Shown in pieces: positions 6,800 through 15,268 of a stretch of 20,252 nucleotides of DNA. The DNA is from Phycisphaerales bacterium UBA1845. GTDB lineage: Bacteria; Planctomycetota; Phycisphaerae; UBA1845. Made by a program: the position numbers and the translations under genes. The stretch covers positions 1 to 20,252 of the forward strand of contig DDIR01000064.1 in NCBI GenBank assembly GCA_002338715.1, in the 5' to 3' direction. The stretch's first letter is position 1. Each line of letters opens with the position of its first letter. The notes under the pieces are model-generated. The model worked only from the letters and a program-made list of their open reading frames with translations, was not told the DNA's origin and searched no databases.

Positions 6800-7225
6800 A
6801 TGATGTTGATGTCAACGATGGATATCAGCGCGTCGGCACTGGTGGCGCAGCGAACGAATCTGGACACGATCGCGCAGAACATCGGAAACATGCACGCGAC
6901 GCGCGACGCCGATGGCAACCCGAATCCGTACCGCCGCAAGATCGCCCTGTTTGCACATGGGTCGCCCGGTGCAGGTCGCAACGGCACGGGTGTGCGGGTG
7001 GACAGTATCGTCGAGAGCAAGGATGCGTTTCGATTGGTCTACGATCCGACGCATCCCGATGCGATCAAGAGCGGCGAAAAGGAAGGTTATGTGCGCTATC
7101 CGAATGTTGATCAGAGCACGGAAATAGTCAACGGCATGATGGCTGCCCGGATTTATGAAGCGAACATCACAGTGATGGAAATCACCAAGACGATCGCGGC
7201 GGCCAGCCTTCGGGTGATGGCGTAA
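6800..7225 (+). CDS. flgC: Flagellar proximal rod protein FlgC
   Basis: This is a 141-residue rod protein. The N-terminus MDISASALVAQRTNLDTIAQNIGNMHATRD corresponds to the FlgC block 'AQN-AN-TTR', followed by the family's diagnostic PYRRK. The C-terminal helix with NGMMAARIYEANITVMEITKTIAAASL matches the end of FlgC. The YVRYPNVDQSTEIVNGM stretch fits the family motif 'V--PNV----EMV-M'. AAGGAG at 6789-6794 stands 5 bases before ATG 6800; ATG 6803 is equally workable. The order flgB-flgC-fliE is universal in this kind of operon. A conserved Asn-Ala-Asn is replaced by Asn-Met-His, which is minor. Confidence 0.93.
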   Translation: MMLMSTMDISASALVAQRTNLDTIAQNIGNMHATRDADGNPNPYRRKIALFAHGSPGAGRNGTGVRVDSIVESKDAFRLVYDPTHPDAIKSGEKEGYVRYPNVDQSTEIVNGMMAARIYEANITVMEITKTIAAASLRVMA

Positions 7226-7279
7226 GTAAGGAAGTAAAGTCATACGCAGTAAAGAAAACGTGTGGAAGCGAGATTGATC

Positions 7280-7585
7280 ATGATTGATCCAACGGGAATC
7301 AATGACATTTCGAGGGTGGCAGCACCCGCAAGTCCGACGACGCAACCAGTGACGCCGGCTGGCGAGAAAGGCTTCTACGAGGTGATGCTCAACAGCCTCG
7401 ACGAAGTCAATCGCCTGCAGACCGAAGCCGACCAGGGCGTGCAGGATTTGTACAGCGGTAAGACCGACGATGTGGCCAGCGTGTTTACCGCGGTTAACAA
7501 AGCCGGCGTGGCGTTCGATTTGCTCATGGAAATGCGAAACAAACTGATGGATGCCTATCGCGACATCCAGCAGATCAGAGTCTAA
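7280..7585 (+). CDS. fliE: Flagellar hook-basal body protein FliE
   Basis: FliE is the small adaptor between the FliF MS ring and the rod, and is the first rod component exported. With the start at ATG 7280 the protein has 101 residues, the family size. The diagnostic C-terminal half is present: VNRLQTEADQGVQDLYSGK, then DDVASVFTAVNKAGVAFDLLMEMRNKLMDAYRDIQQIRV across the last 40 residues. The RNKL--AY-eI motif is the strongest mark. GTG 7262 would add six residues but has no good ribosome site; GGAAG at 7264-7268 serves the ATG. It sits between flgC and fliF, as in other flgB operons. Confidence 0.92.
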   Translation: MIDPTGINDISRVAAPASPTTQPVTPAGEKGFYEVMLNSLDEVNRLQTEADQGVQDLYSGKTDDVASVFTAVNKAGVAFDLLMEMRNKLMDAYRDIQQIRV

Positions 7586-7710
7586 CGAAGATTGACTTCG
7601 GGCGCAGCGGCGCGGTCGGGCGTGTTCAGATGGAGTTGAAACGCCGATCGCCAAGCTCGGGTCAATAGCGTGTAAACCAGCAATTTGGTCGTGGTCATGG
7701 ATGATACGAC

Positions 7711-9378
7711 ATGGATTACCTCAGGCGGACGATAGCCCAGGTTTCGCGGCAATTGGAAGTGCTCAATCGCTCGCAGCGCATCGCCATCGCGTTGTGCGCG
7801 GTGTTGGTGATGGGTTCGCTTTTTTGGCTTGTGCAGTATTCGGTGGAGCCCGAGATGGTTCCACTGATGAGCGAGAACTTCCAATGGACCGAACTCGAAG
7901 GCGCTGTCAGTGCGCTGAAATCTGAAAACATCACGATCAAGCAAATCGGCAGTCAGCTCTATATCAAACCCGACGATCGCAGCCGGGCGATGATGGCCCT
8001 CGCCCAAGCCGACGCACTTCCCGAAGACATCAGCGTCGGATTCGCCGAACTGATGAAGGACGAGAATCCGTTTCGACCCAACGACGAAAACGCCTGGCGA
8101 AGACAGCGGGCGCTCGATGTGGAATTGGCGCGGATGATTGCCTCCAGCAGCGCGGTGACGTCAGCCCGGGTGATCACCCAGTCCAAGTCACGACGTCACG
8201 TCGGCGCGATGAGCAACATTGTTCCGAGCGCATCGGTGTACGTGAAGATGGCCCACGGTCAAACCCTGACCCGCAACATGGTGGAAGGCTTCGCCCGTCT
8301 CGTGGCGTCTGCGATCCCCGGTTTGAGTCCGCACAAAGTGACCGTGATGGATGCGGCGACGAACATGGCCGCCTCACCGCCCGACCCGGAAGACGCGATG
8401 GGTGCGGGACTCCTTGAAGAGAAGAAGCAGAACGAACGGCACATTGCCCAAAAGTTGGCGACCGCATTGCAGTCGATCCCCAACGTGTTGATTTCGGTGT
8501 CGGTCGAGTTGGACGTGCAGCACACCAAGTCCACGTCGCAAATCTGGGACAAGCCGCAACCCAAGTCGGAATCCTCAACCAGTTCAAACAATCGGGAAGT
8601 CAGCGCGCCGGGCGAAACAGGCGTGAATCCGAACGTGGGATTGGCGGTCAACGCGGGCGGGGCGGGCACATCGAACGAATCCGAAGAAAGCAAGACCGAG
8701 TTCTACGATGTCAAAGCGACCAAGATCGAGAACACCGTCAAGGTGCCATTTAATGTCACTCGATCGATGGCGGCGATCAGCATTCCCAGAAGTTTCCTGG
8801 CTGGGGTGTATCAGGCGCGATTCGGAGAAATCGCCGATCCCTCCAAGCTCGACGACGAACCGGAATTTCAAAAGCTTCGCCAGGAAGAAATTGAACGCGT
8901 TCGTCTGACGGCGATGAAGATCCTGATGACGGATGCAGCCGACGATGTGGACGTGGATATCTACTACGACCTTGCAGAGGACGCGCCGACGCTCCGGGCG
9001 TTTCCCGGTGATGGCATGGCTGTCGCATCGACGGATACCGGATTTGGCGGATATGCAAAGCAGTATGGCATGCAGGTCGGGTTGATCGTGTTGGCGCTGA
9101 TCAGCTTCACGATGATGTCGCGGATGACGCGTCAGTCGGCGGCGGCTGCCCGGGCGACATTGGGCCGCGATCAGAAGCTGGACCCGGAAGAAGATTTGCA
9201 CATTGTCAGTGGGCCGGTAGGAAAAGCCGACCTGTCCGACGGCATGTTGATCGGGCAGGAGTTGGATGAAGAGACGCTTCGTATCGGTCAATTGAGCGAT
9301 CAGATCGCGGAGATGGTAGAGAACGATCCGGAAGCGACGGCAGAATTGATTCGTCGGTGGGCGGAATCAGAGAACTAG
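7711..9378 (+). CDS. fliF: Flagellar MS-ring protein FliF
   Basis: This is a 555-residue inner-membrane protein that forms the MS ring housing the export gate and carrying the rotor. The first membrane segment spans about residues 24-42 and the second 454-472 (MQVGLIVLALISFTMMS). Between them are the ring-building motifs, including LYIKPDDRSRAMMALAQADALP, a match to the secretin-like 'L-V-a--v-eaR--LA--glP', and FARLVASAIPGLSPHKVTVMDAATN ('lV-saVpgL--e-VtvvD--G'). A low-complexity Ser/Asn/Gly loop near residues 285-325 is expected of FliF. The cytoplasmic tail ends LSDQIAEMVENDPEATAELIRRWAE, the FliG-binding tail. There is a 125-base gap before it in which I see no gene. GGATGAT lies shortly before ATG 7711. 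Confidence 0.95.
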   Translation: MDYLRRTIAQVSRQLEVLNRSQRIAIALCAVLVMGSLFWLVQYSVEPEMVPLMSENFQWTELEGAVSALKSENITIKQIGSQLYIKPDDRSRAMMALAQADALPEDISVGFAELMKDENPFRPNDENAWRRQRALDVELARMIASSSAVTSARVITQSKSRRHVGAMSNIVPSASVYVKMAHGQTLTRNMVEGFARLVASAIPGLSPHKVTVMDAATNMAASPPDPEDAMGAGLLEEKKQNERHIAQKLATALQSIPNVLISVSVELDVQHTKSTSQIWDKPQPKSESSTSSNNREVSAPGETGVNPNVGLAVNAGGAGTSNESEESKTEFYDVKATKIENTVKVPFNVTRSMAAISIPRSFLAGVYQARFGEIADPSKLDDEPEFQKLRQEEIERVRLTAMKILMTDAADDVDVDIYYDLAEDAPTLRAFPGDGMAVASTDTGFGGYAKQYGMQVGLIVLALISFTMMSRMTRQSAAAARATLGRDQKLDPEEDLHIVSGPVGKADLSDGMLIGQELDEETLRIGQLSDQIAEMVENDPEATAELIRRWAESEN

Positions 9379-9402
9379 TCATTTTTGACAAGAGGTGGTT
9401 CG

Positions 9403-10443
9403 GTGGTGGCTGACAAAAACAAACAATCTGAATCCGAGTCAACTGAGATTCCGGGTATTAAGAAGGCGGCGATCTTGCTGACGGCGCTCAATGCCGACGT
9501 GTCTTCGCGGATCTTGAAATTCCTCGACCCGGATGTCATCGAAGACATCACGCGTGAAATCGCCCAGCTCGACATTGTCGATCCGGTGATGCGCGGCCGA
9601 GTCATCGACGAATTCTATCACCTTGCATTGGCGCGGCAGTACGTGGACGCGGGTGGATTTGGGTATGCCAAGACGCTCCTTGAGAAAGCGCTGCGTCCCG
9701 ATGAGGCCAAGCGCATCATCAGCGTCATCGAGCACCAGGTTTATCAGCAGCCATTCGCCTTCCTTCAAAAGGCAGAGAGCGAAAGTCTGTTTACGTTTAT
9801 TCAGGAAGAACATCCCCAGACCATCGCTTTGGTGCTCGCCCACATGCCGCCAAGCAAGTCGGCGGAAATTCTGATGGGACTGCCAGCGGCCAAGCAGTTG
9901 GAGGTCGTGTCGCGCGTCGCCAACATGGAAACGACGAATCCGGAAGTCATCAAGGAAGTGGAAATCGGGCTGGAAAAGCGACTGGCTGGTATCACGTCGC
10001 AGCGATTGATGAAAGTCGGTGGTGTGGAGTCGGTGGCGGAGATTCTGAACCTTGCGGATCGTGCGACGGAGAAGGCGATCATGGAAACGCTGGAGTCGGA
10101 AGATCCGGATCTTGTCGAACAGATCAGGCGACTGATGTTCATCTTCGAAGACGTCCTGCTTGTGGACGACAAGGGTATTCAGTCGGTGCTCAAGGAAGTG
10201 GACAACGACGAATTGGCGTTGGCATTGAAGACGGCGAGCGACGAACTGAAGGAGAAGGTTTTTGGCAACATGTCCGAGCGTGCGGCGACGTTGATTCGCG
10301 AAGACATGGATTACATGGGACCGGTGCGTTTGAAGGATGTCGAAAACGCCCAGCAGAAGATCGTGGATATCGTGCGCCGTCTGGAAGATGCCGGCGAAAT
10401 CATCATCTCGGGTCGCGGTGGCGAAAGGGACTTGATTGTCTAA
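9403..10443 (+). CDS. fliG: Flagellar motor switch protein FliG
   Basis: FliG sits on the FliF tail and takes torque from the MotA/MotB stator; it also helps to switch rotation. The 346-residue product has the three usual domains. The N-domain starts with KKAAILLTALNADVSSRILKFL, the middle domain carries the EHPQ motif (136-139), and the C-domain reads MFIFEDVLLVDDKGIQSVLKEVD. The torque-helix charges match those mapped in E. coli: K276 (ALALK), R293 (SERAA), E300/D301 (REDM) and R309 (GPVR). Start: GTG 9403 with AGAGG 7 bases before; GTG 9406 and TTG 9385 are alternatives. Its stop lies 4 bases before the chosen fliH ATG, which indicates coupling. Confidence 0.95.
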   Translation: MVADKNKQSESESTEIPGIKKAAILLTALNADVSSRILKFLDPDVIEDITREIAQLDIVDPVMRGRVIDEFYHLALARQYVDAGGFGYAKTLLEKALRPDEAKRIISVIEHQVYQQPFAFLQKAESESLFTFIQEEHPQTIALVLAHMPPSKSAEILMGLPAAKQLEVVSRVANMETTNPEVIKEVEIGLEKRLAGITSQRLMKVGGVESVAEILNLADRATEKAIMETLESEDPDLVEQIRRLMFIFEDVLLVDDKGIQSVLKEVDNDELALALKTASDELKEKVFGNMSERAATLIREDMDYMGPVRLKDVENAQQKIVDIVRRLEDAGEIIISGRGGERDLIV

Positions 10444-10447
10444 CACC

Positions 10448-11173
10448 ATGGATACCGTCAAGTCGACCGTCATCAAGCTCAACGATCAGAATCCGCGCGT
10501 GATCACGCGGCTGGAGACGGTCAACGTCGCCGACCACCTTAGCGAGGCGAAGGTCGTTCTGCGTAAGTCGCGCGAGCAGGCCCGCGAAATCCTTCGCCAA
10601 GCACAGATCGATGCGGCTGAAGCGCAGGAAGTCGCCAGGGCAAAGGGGTTTGAAGCCGGTTTCAAGAAAGGATACGAGTCCGGTCAGAAGTCGGGCTACG
10701 ATGCCGCGTTTGAAAAAGCCAAAGAGGAATTTGCCGAACGCCAAGGCGAACTCATCAGCACGTTCATCGCGACGGTTGAACAGTTCGACGCACATAAGCG
10801 AGACCTGTTTATCAAAGCTTCGGGCGACATGCTGGAACTGGCGATGGAAGTTGCCCATCGCGTGACCAAGCGCGTCGGTGTTGTCGATCGAGATGCCGCG
10901 AAGGAGAACCTGCAAGCCGCGCTGCGACTCGTTGAAGTCAAGACAGACCTGACCGTTTACGTCAACCCCGCCGACGCCGAGTCGATTCGGGATTTCGCCG
11001 AGACTGCCGGTGGCGTATTGGATGATGCCGCCCATTTCCGTATCGAAGAAGATGAGACGATTGCGCCGGGCGGATGCCGGTTGACGACGCCGACGTCTGA
11101 AGTCGACGCGACGTTGGAAACACAGCTTGAACAAATCGAAGCGCTGGTCACCGGCGGAACGTCGGATGCATGA
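10448..11173 (+). CDS. fliH: Flagellar export ATPase regulator FliH
   Basis: FliH is the stator-like peripheral stalk that holds the FliI ATPase at the C ring, related to the b and delta subunits of F-type ATPases. The 241-residue product has the family's unusual helix repeat: glycines at 67, 71, 75, 79 and 83, flanked by alanines at 59, 63 and 87, giving an unbroken A-xxx-A-xxx-(Gxxx)5-A series. The C-terminal half with DMLELAMEVAHRVTKR and VYVNPADAESI, then IEEDETIAPGGCRLTTPTSEVDATLE, is the standard FliH/SctL end. ATG 10448 lies 4 bases after the fliG stop. TTG 10436, which overlaps that stop, has AGGGA 5 bases upstream and could be the real start, adding four residues. Confidence 0.92.
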   Translation: MDTVKSTVIKLNDQNPRVITRLETVNVADHLSEAKVVLRKSREQAREILRQAQIDAAEAQEVARAKGFEAGFKKGYESGQKSGYDAAFEKAKEEFAERQGELISTFIATVEQFDAHKRDLFIKASGDMLELAMEVAHRVTKRVGVVDRDAAKENLQAALRLVEVKTDLTVYVNPADAESIRDFAETAGGVLDDAAHFRIEEDETIAPGGCRLTTPTSEVDATLETQLEQIEALVTGGTSDA

Positions 11174-11210
11174 TGCGTCGCACCAGTGCCCATGGAGGGG
11201 ACGTTCGCAC

Positions 11211-12569
11211 GTGAGTTTCTTCGCCCATCAAAAACAATTGATTCAAAGTACCGAGCCGATGCGGGTTTCGGGAAAGCTCTCTGGTTCAACCGGATTGATG
11301 ATGCTCGCGGATGGACTGCGCGCGCCGGTCGGGACGATGTGTTCGATCTTTCCGCGGTACGGTGGTCCGGTCGATGCCCAGGTTGTGGGGTTTCGCAATG
11401 GTCAATCGCTGTTGATGCCGCTCGGTGGCGACCAGGGTTTGTCCAATGGCGATCGCGTCGAGACGAGTGCGGCGCGGATGTACGTTCCGGTTGGCCGACA
11501 GATGCTGGGGCGGGTGGTCAACGGCCTGGGTGAACCGATCGACGGGAAGGGCGGGTTTGCGGTCGAATCGCATTATGCCGTCCATGCCGACGCGCCGGCG
11601 CCCATGTCGCGACTGCCCATCGAAGAACCGCTGTCACTCGGCGTCCGGGCGATCGATGCGTTTCACACGATCGGACAAGGTCAGCGTATCGGACTCTTTG
11701 CTGGTACGGGCGTGGGCAAGAGTGTGCTGCTCGGCATGATCGCACGCGGCACATCGTCCGACGTCAACGTCCTCGCGCTGATCGGTGAGCGTGGCCGCGA
11801 AGTCGGCGATTTTATTCGACGCGATCTCGGCGAAGAGGGGATGAAGAAAACGGTGATGGTTGTCAGTACGTCTGACGAATCGCCGGTGATGCGGATTCGC
11901 GCGTGCTTCGTTGCCACTGCGATTGCAGAGTATTTTCGCGATCAGGGTTCGCAGGTGCTCTTGATGATGGACTCGGTCACGCGCGTCGCAATGGCGCAGC
12001 GACAGGTCGGGCTAGCCGCAGGTGAACCGCCCGCAACCAAGGGCTTTACGCCGAGTGTGTTTTCGATGATGCCCAAAATCCTCGAACGCGCTGGGCGTAC
12101 GGAAAAGGGAAGCATCACAGGCCTTTATACGGTGCTCGTTGAAGGCGATGACGTCAACGAACCGATCAGCGATGCGGTTCGCGGGACGCTTGACGGGCAC
12201 GTCTGGCTGTCTCGCAAACTCGCCAACCGCGGGCACTATCCCGCAATCTCGACCGTCGAAAGCATCAGCCGCGTGATGAACGAAGTCGTCTCACCGGAAC
12301 ATCAAATTGCCGCCCGCGATGTCCGGCGCGTCCTGGCGATCTGGGACGACATCGAAGATCTGGTCAACATCGGCGCGTACGCATCCGGCAGCAACGTTGA
12401 CTATGACATCGCCGTCGAGATGAAACCCAAGATCGATGCGTTCCTTCAGCAGGGCATCGACGAACGACCCGACCTCGATTCGACCGTGGCCGGCATCTGT
12501 GGGTTGGCCCGCATGATCAACGAAATTCGTGCGCGGCGAACCGGCGGAACGGGCACACAAAAGAAGTGA
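11211..12569 (+). CDS. fliI: Flagellum-specific export ATPase FliI
   Basis: This F1-beta-like hexameric ATPase unfolds and delivers export substrates at the base of the flagellum. From GTG 11211 it has 452 residues, the normal size. It shows Walker A AGTGVGKS (164-171), the catalytic-glutamate block GERGREV (192-198), Walker B VLLMMDS (249-255) followed by VTRVAMAQR, and the type III ATPase stretch GLAAGEPPATKGFTPSVFSMMPKILERAG. The lines GSITGLYTVLVEGDDVNEPI and GHYPAISTVESISRVM are also diagnostic. The start is preceded by GGAGGGG (11194-11200). The frame is open upstream to 11127, but that would overlap fliH. It follows fliH by 37 bases. Confidence 0.96.
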   Translation: MSFFAHQKQLIQSTEPMRVSGKLSGSTGLMMLADGLRAPVGTMCSIFPRYGGPVDAQVVGFRNGQSLLMPLGGDQGLSNGDRVETSAARMYVPVGRQMLGRVVNGLGEPIDGKGGFAVESHYAVHADAPAPMSRLPIEEPLSLGVRAIDAFHTIGQGQRIGLFAGTGVGKSVLLGMIARGTSSDVNVLALIGERGREVGDFIRRDLGEEGMKKTVMVVSTSDESPVMRIRACFVATAIAEYFRDQGSQVLLMMDSVTRVAMAQRQVGLAAGEPPATKGFTPSVFSMMPKILERAGRTEKGSITGLYTVLVEGDDVNEPISDAVRGTLDGHVWLSRKLANRGHYPAISTVESISRVMNEVVSPEHQIAARDVRRVLAIWDDIEDLVNIGAYASGSNVDYDIAVEMKPKIDAFLQQGIDERPDLDSTVAGICGLARMINEIRARRTGGTGTQKK

Positions 12570-12610
12570 TTCACGACGCAGTAACCCGATCGTCATCCTA
12601 GAGAAAACCT

Positions 12611-13078
12611 GTGGCTCAGAAATTCAAATTTCGGCTGGAAACCGTGCGACGTGTGCGCCAACTCGAATTCGAGGCGAAGCAGCGGATCGTCGCAAATCGA
12701 TTGCGCAAAATCGGCAGCGAACAGGCGATCATTGCCGCCCTGGAGCGAGAGCGTGAGTCGATGAATGAAGAGACCAAGCGGATGCTGTCGGGCGGTCATG
12801 TCAATATTGACGGGGTCAGCCGATACCGCGTGCGGGTTGGATACTTGCGGGGGCAGATTCTTGATGCTGAGAATCGGATTTTGGCCCACGAGCGCGAGTT
12901 GAAAGCCGAACGGGCGGCGATGGTAAAGGCTTCAGTCGCCGTGAAGGCGCTCGATAAACTCGAGGAACGGCAGCTGGCGGCATATGAATTGCAGCAGAGA
13001 CGACTTGAGACGGTTGAGCAGGATGAAACGGCGCAGCAGATGCACCGCAGAGTGGAACACGGAGCAAAGTTGGTTTAG
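12611..13078 (+). CDS. fliJ: Flagellar export chaperone FliJ
   Basis: FliJ is a two-helix coiled coil that enters the FliI ring like the gamma subunit of F1 and links it to FlhA. The 155-residue product is strongly charged, opens with the family-type KFKFRLETVRRVRQLEFEAKQR, and is made of two long heptad-rich helices with a turn near residues 60-68. The ends LDKLEERQLAAYELQQRRLE and DETAQQMHRR match the 'lekLk-r-------e--re-k-lDe' C-terminus. GTG 12611 is the start, with a weak purine-rich leader TAGAGAAAA. The place between fliI and the FlbB/YlxF-like gene is the standard fliJ slot. Confidence 0.88.
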   Translation: MAQKFKFRLETVRRVRQLEFEAKQRIVANRLRKIGSEQAIIAALERERESMNEETKRMLSGGHVNIDGVSRYRVRVGYLRGQILDAENRILAHERELKAERAAMVKASVAVKALDKLEERQLAAYELQQRRLETVEQDETAQQMHRRVEHGAKLV

Positions 13079-13090
13079 GCGAGTGGCTGG

Positions 13091-13810
13091 ATGAAGCGGT
13101 TTGGAAAATTCTATCAGTTCATCGCTCTCGTCGCGTTGATTCACTTCGCCGCGATCCTGGTGGGCGTGGGTTGGTTGATCCAATCCGGAAAGCTCAACAA
13201 GGAAAACGTCCTTGCGATCGCGGGCGTGTTGGGGTTTGGCGACGACGCAGGGACGGACGACGGAGCCGACACTGACGAATCCACGGCGACCGAAGCGGCT
13301 TCCCCACAAAAAGGCAAGTCGTCGGCGCCGGTGACGAATTCGGTTCAGGAGGAGTTGGCCCGTCGAAGTTTGCAGCGTGCGGTGACACAAGCCGAACATC
13401 GCCGGGAGTTGGCGCAGCGGGCGATGCTGGATGTCCGACGTCGGCGCGAAGAGTTGGAACGATTGGCCGAGCAACAGACGACCAAGGTTGAAAAACAGAC
13501 CAAAGAAAAGGCGAAGGAAGGTTTCAAGAAGGATCTTGAAATTCTCTCTTCGCTGAAACCAAAAATCGCCCTCGACAGTTTGTTGGCCCGTTCGGTGGAC
13601 GATGCTGCACAGATGATGCTCCTGATGGAAACGCGGCAGGCCAAGAAGATCATGGAAGCCGCCCGAAAAGATGACGGCAAATGGACGCAGATGATTGCCA
13701 TTGAAAACAAGATGCGGGAAGCGACCACGCTTGACGGTGAAGTTGAAGAGGTCGTCGAGTCGGAACCTGAGTCGGCAAGTGTCAGCGAACCGTTGGCGCA
13801 AAACAACTAG
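13091..13810 (+). CDS. FlbB/MotE/YlxF-like membrane-anchored coiled-coil protein
   Basis: The 239-residue product has one membrane segment (about residues 10-31, FIALVALIHFAAILVGVGWL), an acidic Asp/Thr/Ser/Ala-rich linker (50-75) and a charged coiled coil (85-150). A small helical domain follows (about 153-197) reading ILSSLKPKIALDSLLARSVDDAAQMMLLM and then ETRQAKKIMEAA. That last part has the 'L--mkPk-aa-il--l-------ll--M----aakIl' pattern of MgtE-N-like domains in MotE and in the protein encoded between fliJ and fliK in other flagellar operons (YlxF in Bacillus, FlbB in spirochaetes). FlbB is a base part of the spirochaete motor collar; rhizobial MotE is a periplasmic chaperone for MotC. 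Here the domain is probably outside the cytoplasmic membrane. It starts 12 bases after fliJ. Assignment rests on position, architecture and the C-domain pattern; its partner is unknown. Confidence 0.72.
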   Translation: MKRFGKFYQFIALVALIHFAAILVGVGWLIQSGKLNKENVLAIAGVLGFGDDAGTDDGADTDESTATEAASPQKGKSSAPVTNSVQEELARRSLQRAVTQAEHRRELAQRAMLDVRRRREELERLAEQQTTKVEKQTKEKAKEGFKKDLEILSSLKPKIALDSLLARSVDDAAQMMLLMETRQAKKIMEAARKDDGKWTQMIAIENKMREATTLDGEVEEVVESEPESASVSEPLAQNN

Positions 13811-13833
13811 TTGCATTGGATGGATTTCGTCTT

Positions 13834-15186
13834 ATGACGCCAGTTGATCTTGGACAATACACGCCCAATCGCCCCGGCGGAACGCGATTTGCGACCGGCG
13901 GTGATTCGGCGCGCTTCGATGATCTGCTGGCGCAGGTGCAATCGCTGCAGTTCTCGGCGTTTGCGAATACGGGCATGGTCCAGACGATGACACCGGATGA
14001 AACGGCTGATCCGACTGGCGGATCGACTGGCGGGAATGCACGCGAAGCGCGCATCAACCAGGAAACCCAGTCCGCGCGACAAGCCGAAGTGGCATCGCAC
14101 GGCACGCGCGGCGCTGATCCCAGTTCGGTTCAAAATGGCGTGGTGAGCGAGCGACACGAACGCGTCCTCACCCAGGAAAAACTTGCCGCGGAAGGCAAGC
14201 CCTCGCCGGAAGCGAAGCTCGCCACCAATTCCGCAGAAGCACCTCGCACGTCAGAATTGCTCTCCGCCGCAGCCGCTGGCGAATCGAAACCGGTCAATGA
14301 GAAAAACGCGACTCAGGTAACAAGCCAGCCGGGTGCTTCGCATCAACCGGTTGCCTCCAGCGAAACCACGACGTCCAATCACCAACAGCAACCTGGCGCC
14401 GAGTCCGGAACCGATCGATCGAATTCAAACACCGCACCGTCAAAAGCCATATCCGTTCCAACCACCGGTGCAGCCGCCGCGGCTTCTGCCGATCAAGCAA
14501 GCGGTAAACAGGCGTCGCCCGCTCAACGGATCGGTGAGATCCTCGCGGGAAAAACGTCGGGCCAGGTGACGAGGACTTCGGGAACGGAAGTGCAAACGCA
14601 AGTCGGGAAAGAACCCACGGCTAAGAATGCAACGCTGAATCAAAGTGCGAAGGTTCGTACAAATGGCCAGCCGCAAGGTCGCGCGACTGCGGAAGGTCCG
14701 GAGCAAACCAAGCGCAGCGAATTTGAGAATCTCATCAAGAGCATTCGCCTCAATCGCGGAACAAAGTCTTCGTCGGCGACGATCCGACTGAATCCGCCCG
14801 AACTCGGGAAGATGAAGATTCACGCCCAGATGAGTGATAGCGTGCTCCGCGTTCGTGTCGAGGCTTCGTCGTCGGAGGCGCGGCAACTGCTGAATGAACG
14901 GTCGAGTGAATTGCTCAATGCGCTTCGCGAACGCGGGATCGATGTGGATCGGTTTGAAGTGGTTCGACCCGAGTCCGATCGAACTGATTTCCAGCAGGGA
15001 AATGGGCAGGGGGCGAACGTCGCCGACCAATCGCTGGCCGCACAAAGCGACGGGCGACAGGCGGCTGACACGAACACAGGAAACGATCGCGACGTTCCGC
15101 AATCCTTTGCAGGACAGGAAGAGTCGCCGGTTCAAAACGAAATTGCACCGGTAGCGCACGATGCGCGACTGGATGTATTGGTCTAA
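13834..15186 (+). CDS. fliK: Flagellar hook-length control protein FliK
   Basis: FliK is exported during hook growth, measures hook length and switches the export gate to filament substrates. The 450-residue product has a long disordered N-terminal region rich in Ala, Ser, Thr, Gln and Asn (about 1-295), as expected of the ruler part. A folded C-domain follows (about 297-380). It carries the FliK signature ATIRLNPPELGKMKIHAQM, then LRVRVEASSSEARQLLNE and LLNALRERGIDVDRFEV. The tail after that is again polar and disordered. ATG 13834 has GGATGG 10 bases upstream; TTG 13816 would add six residues. It lies 23 bases after the FlbB-like gene and 82 before flgD. Family identity rests on the C-domain; the N-terminal part does not align with anything I know. 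Confidence 0.88.
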   Translation: MTPVDLGQYTPNRPGGTRFATGGDSARFDDLLAQVQSLQFSAFANTGMVQTMTPDETADPTGGSTGGNAREARINQETQSARQAEVASHGTRGADPSSVQNGVVSERHERVLTQEKLAAEGKPSPEAKLATNSAEAPRTSELLSAAAAGESKPVNEKNATQVTSQPGASHQPVASSETTTSNHQQQPGAESGTDRSNSNTAPSKAISVPTTGAAAAASADQASGKQASPAQRIGEILAGKTSGQVTRTSGTEVQTQVGKEPTAKNATLNQSAKVRTNGQPQGRATAEGPEQTKRSEFENLIKSIRLNRGTKSSSATIRLNPPELGKMKIHAQMSDSVLRVRVEASSSEARQLLNERSSELLNALRERGIDVDRFEVVRPESDRTDFQQGNGQGANVADQSLAAQSDGRQAADTNTGNDRDVPQSFAGQEESPVQNEIAPVAHDARLDVLV

Positions 15187-15268
15187 AAAATTCAGGCGAG
15201 GTCAAACGCAGCCGGCGACGTGGTTTGTCGGATCAGCGGTTTTAAGAAACAAACGGGAAACGAGATTC

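Noticed and set aside
9439..10482. Minus-strand open frame of 347 codons opposite fliG
   Set aside because: Same antisense composition artefact; fliG on + is unambiguous.
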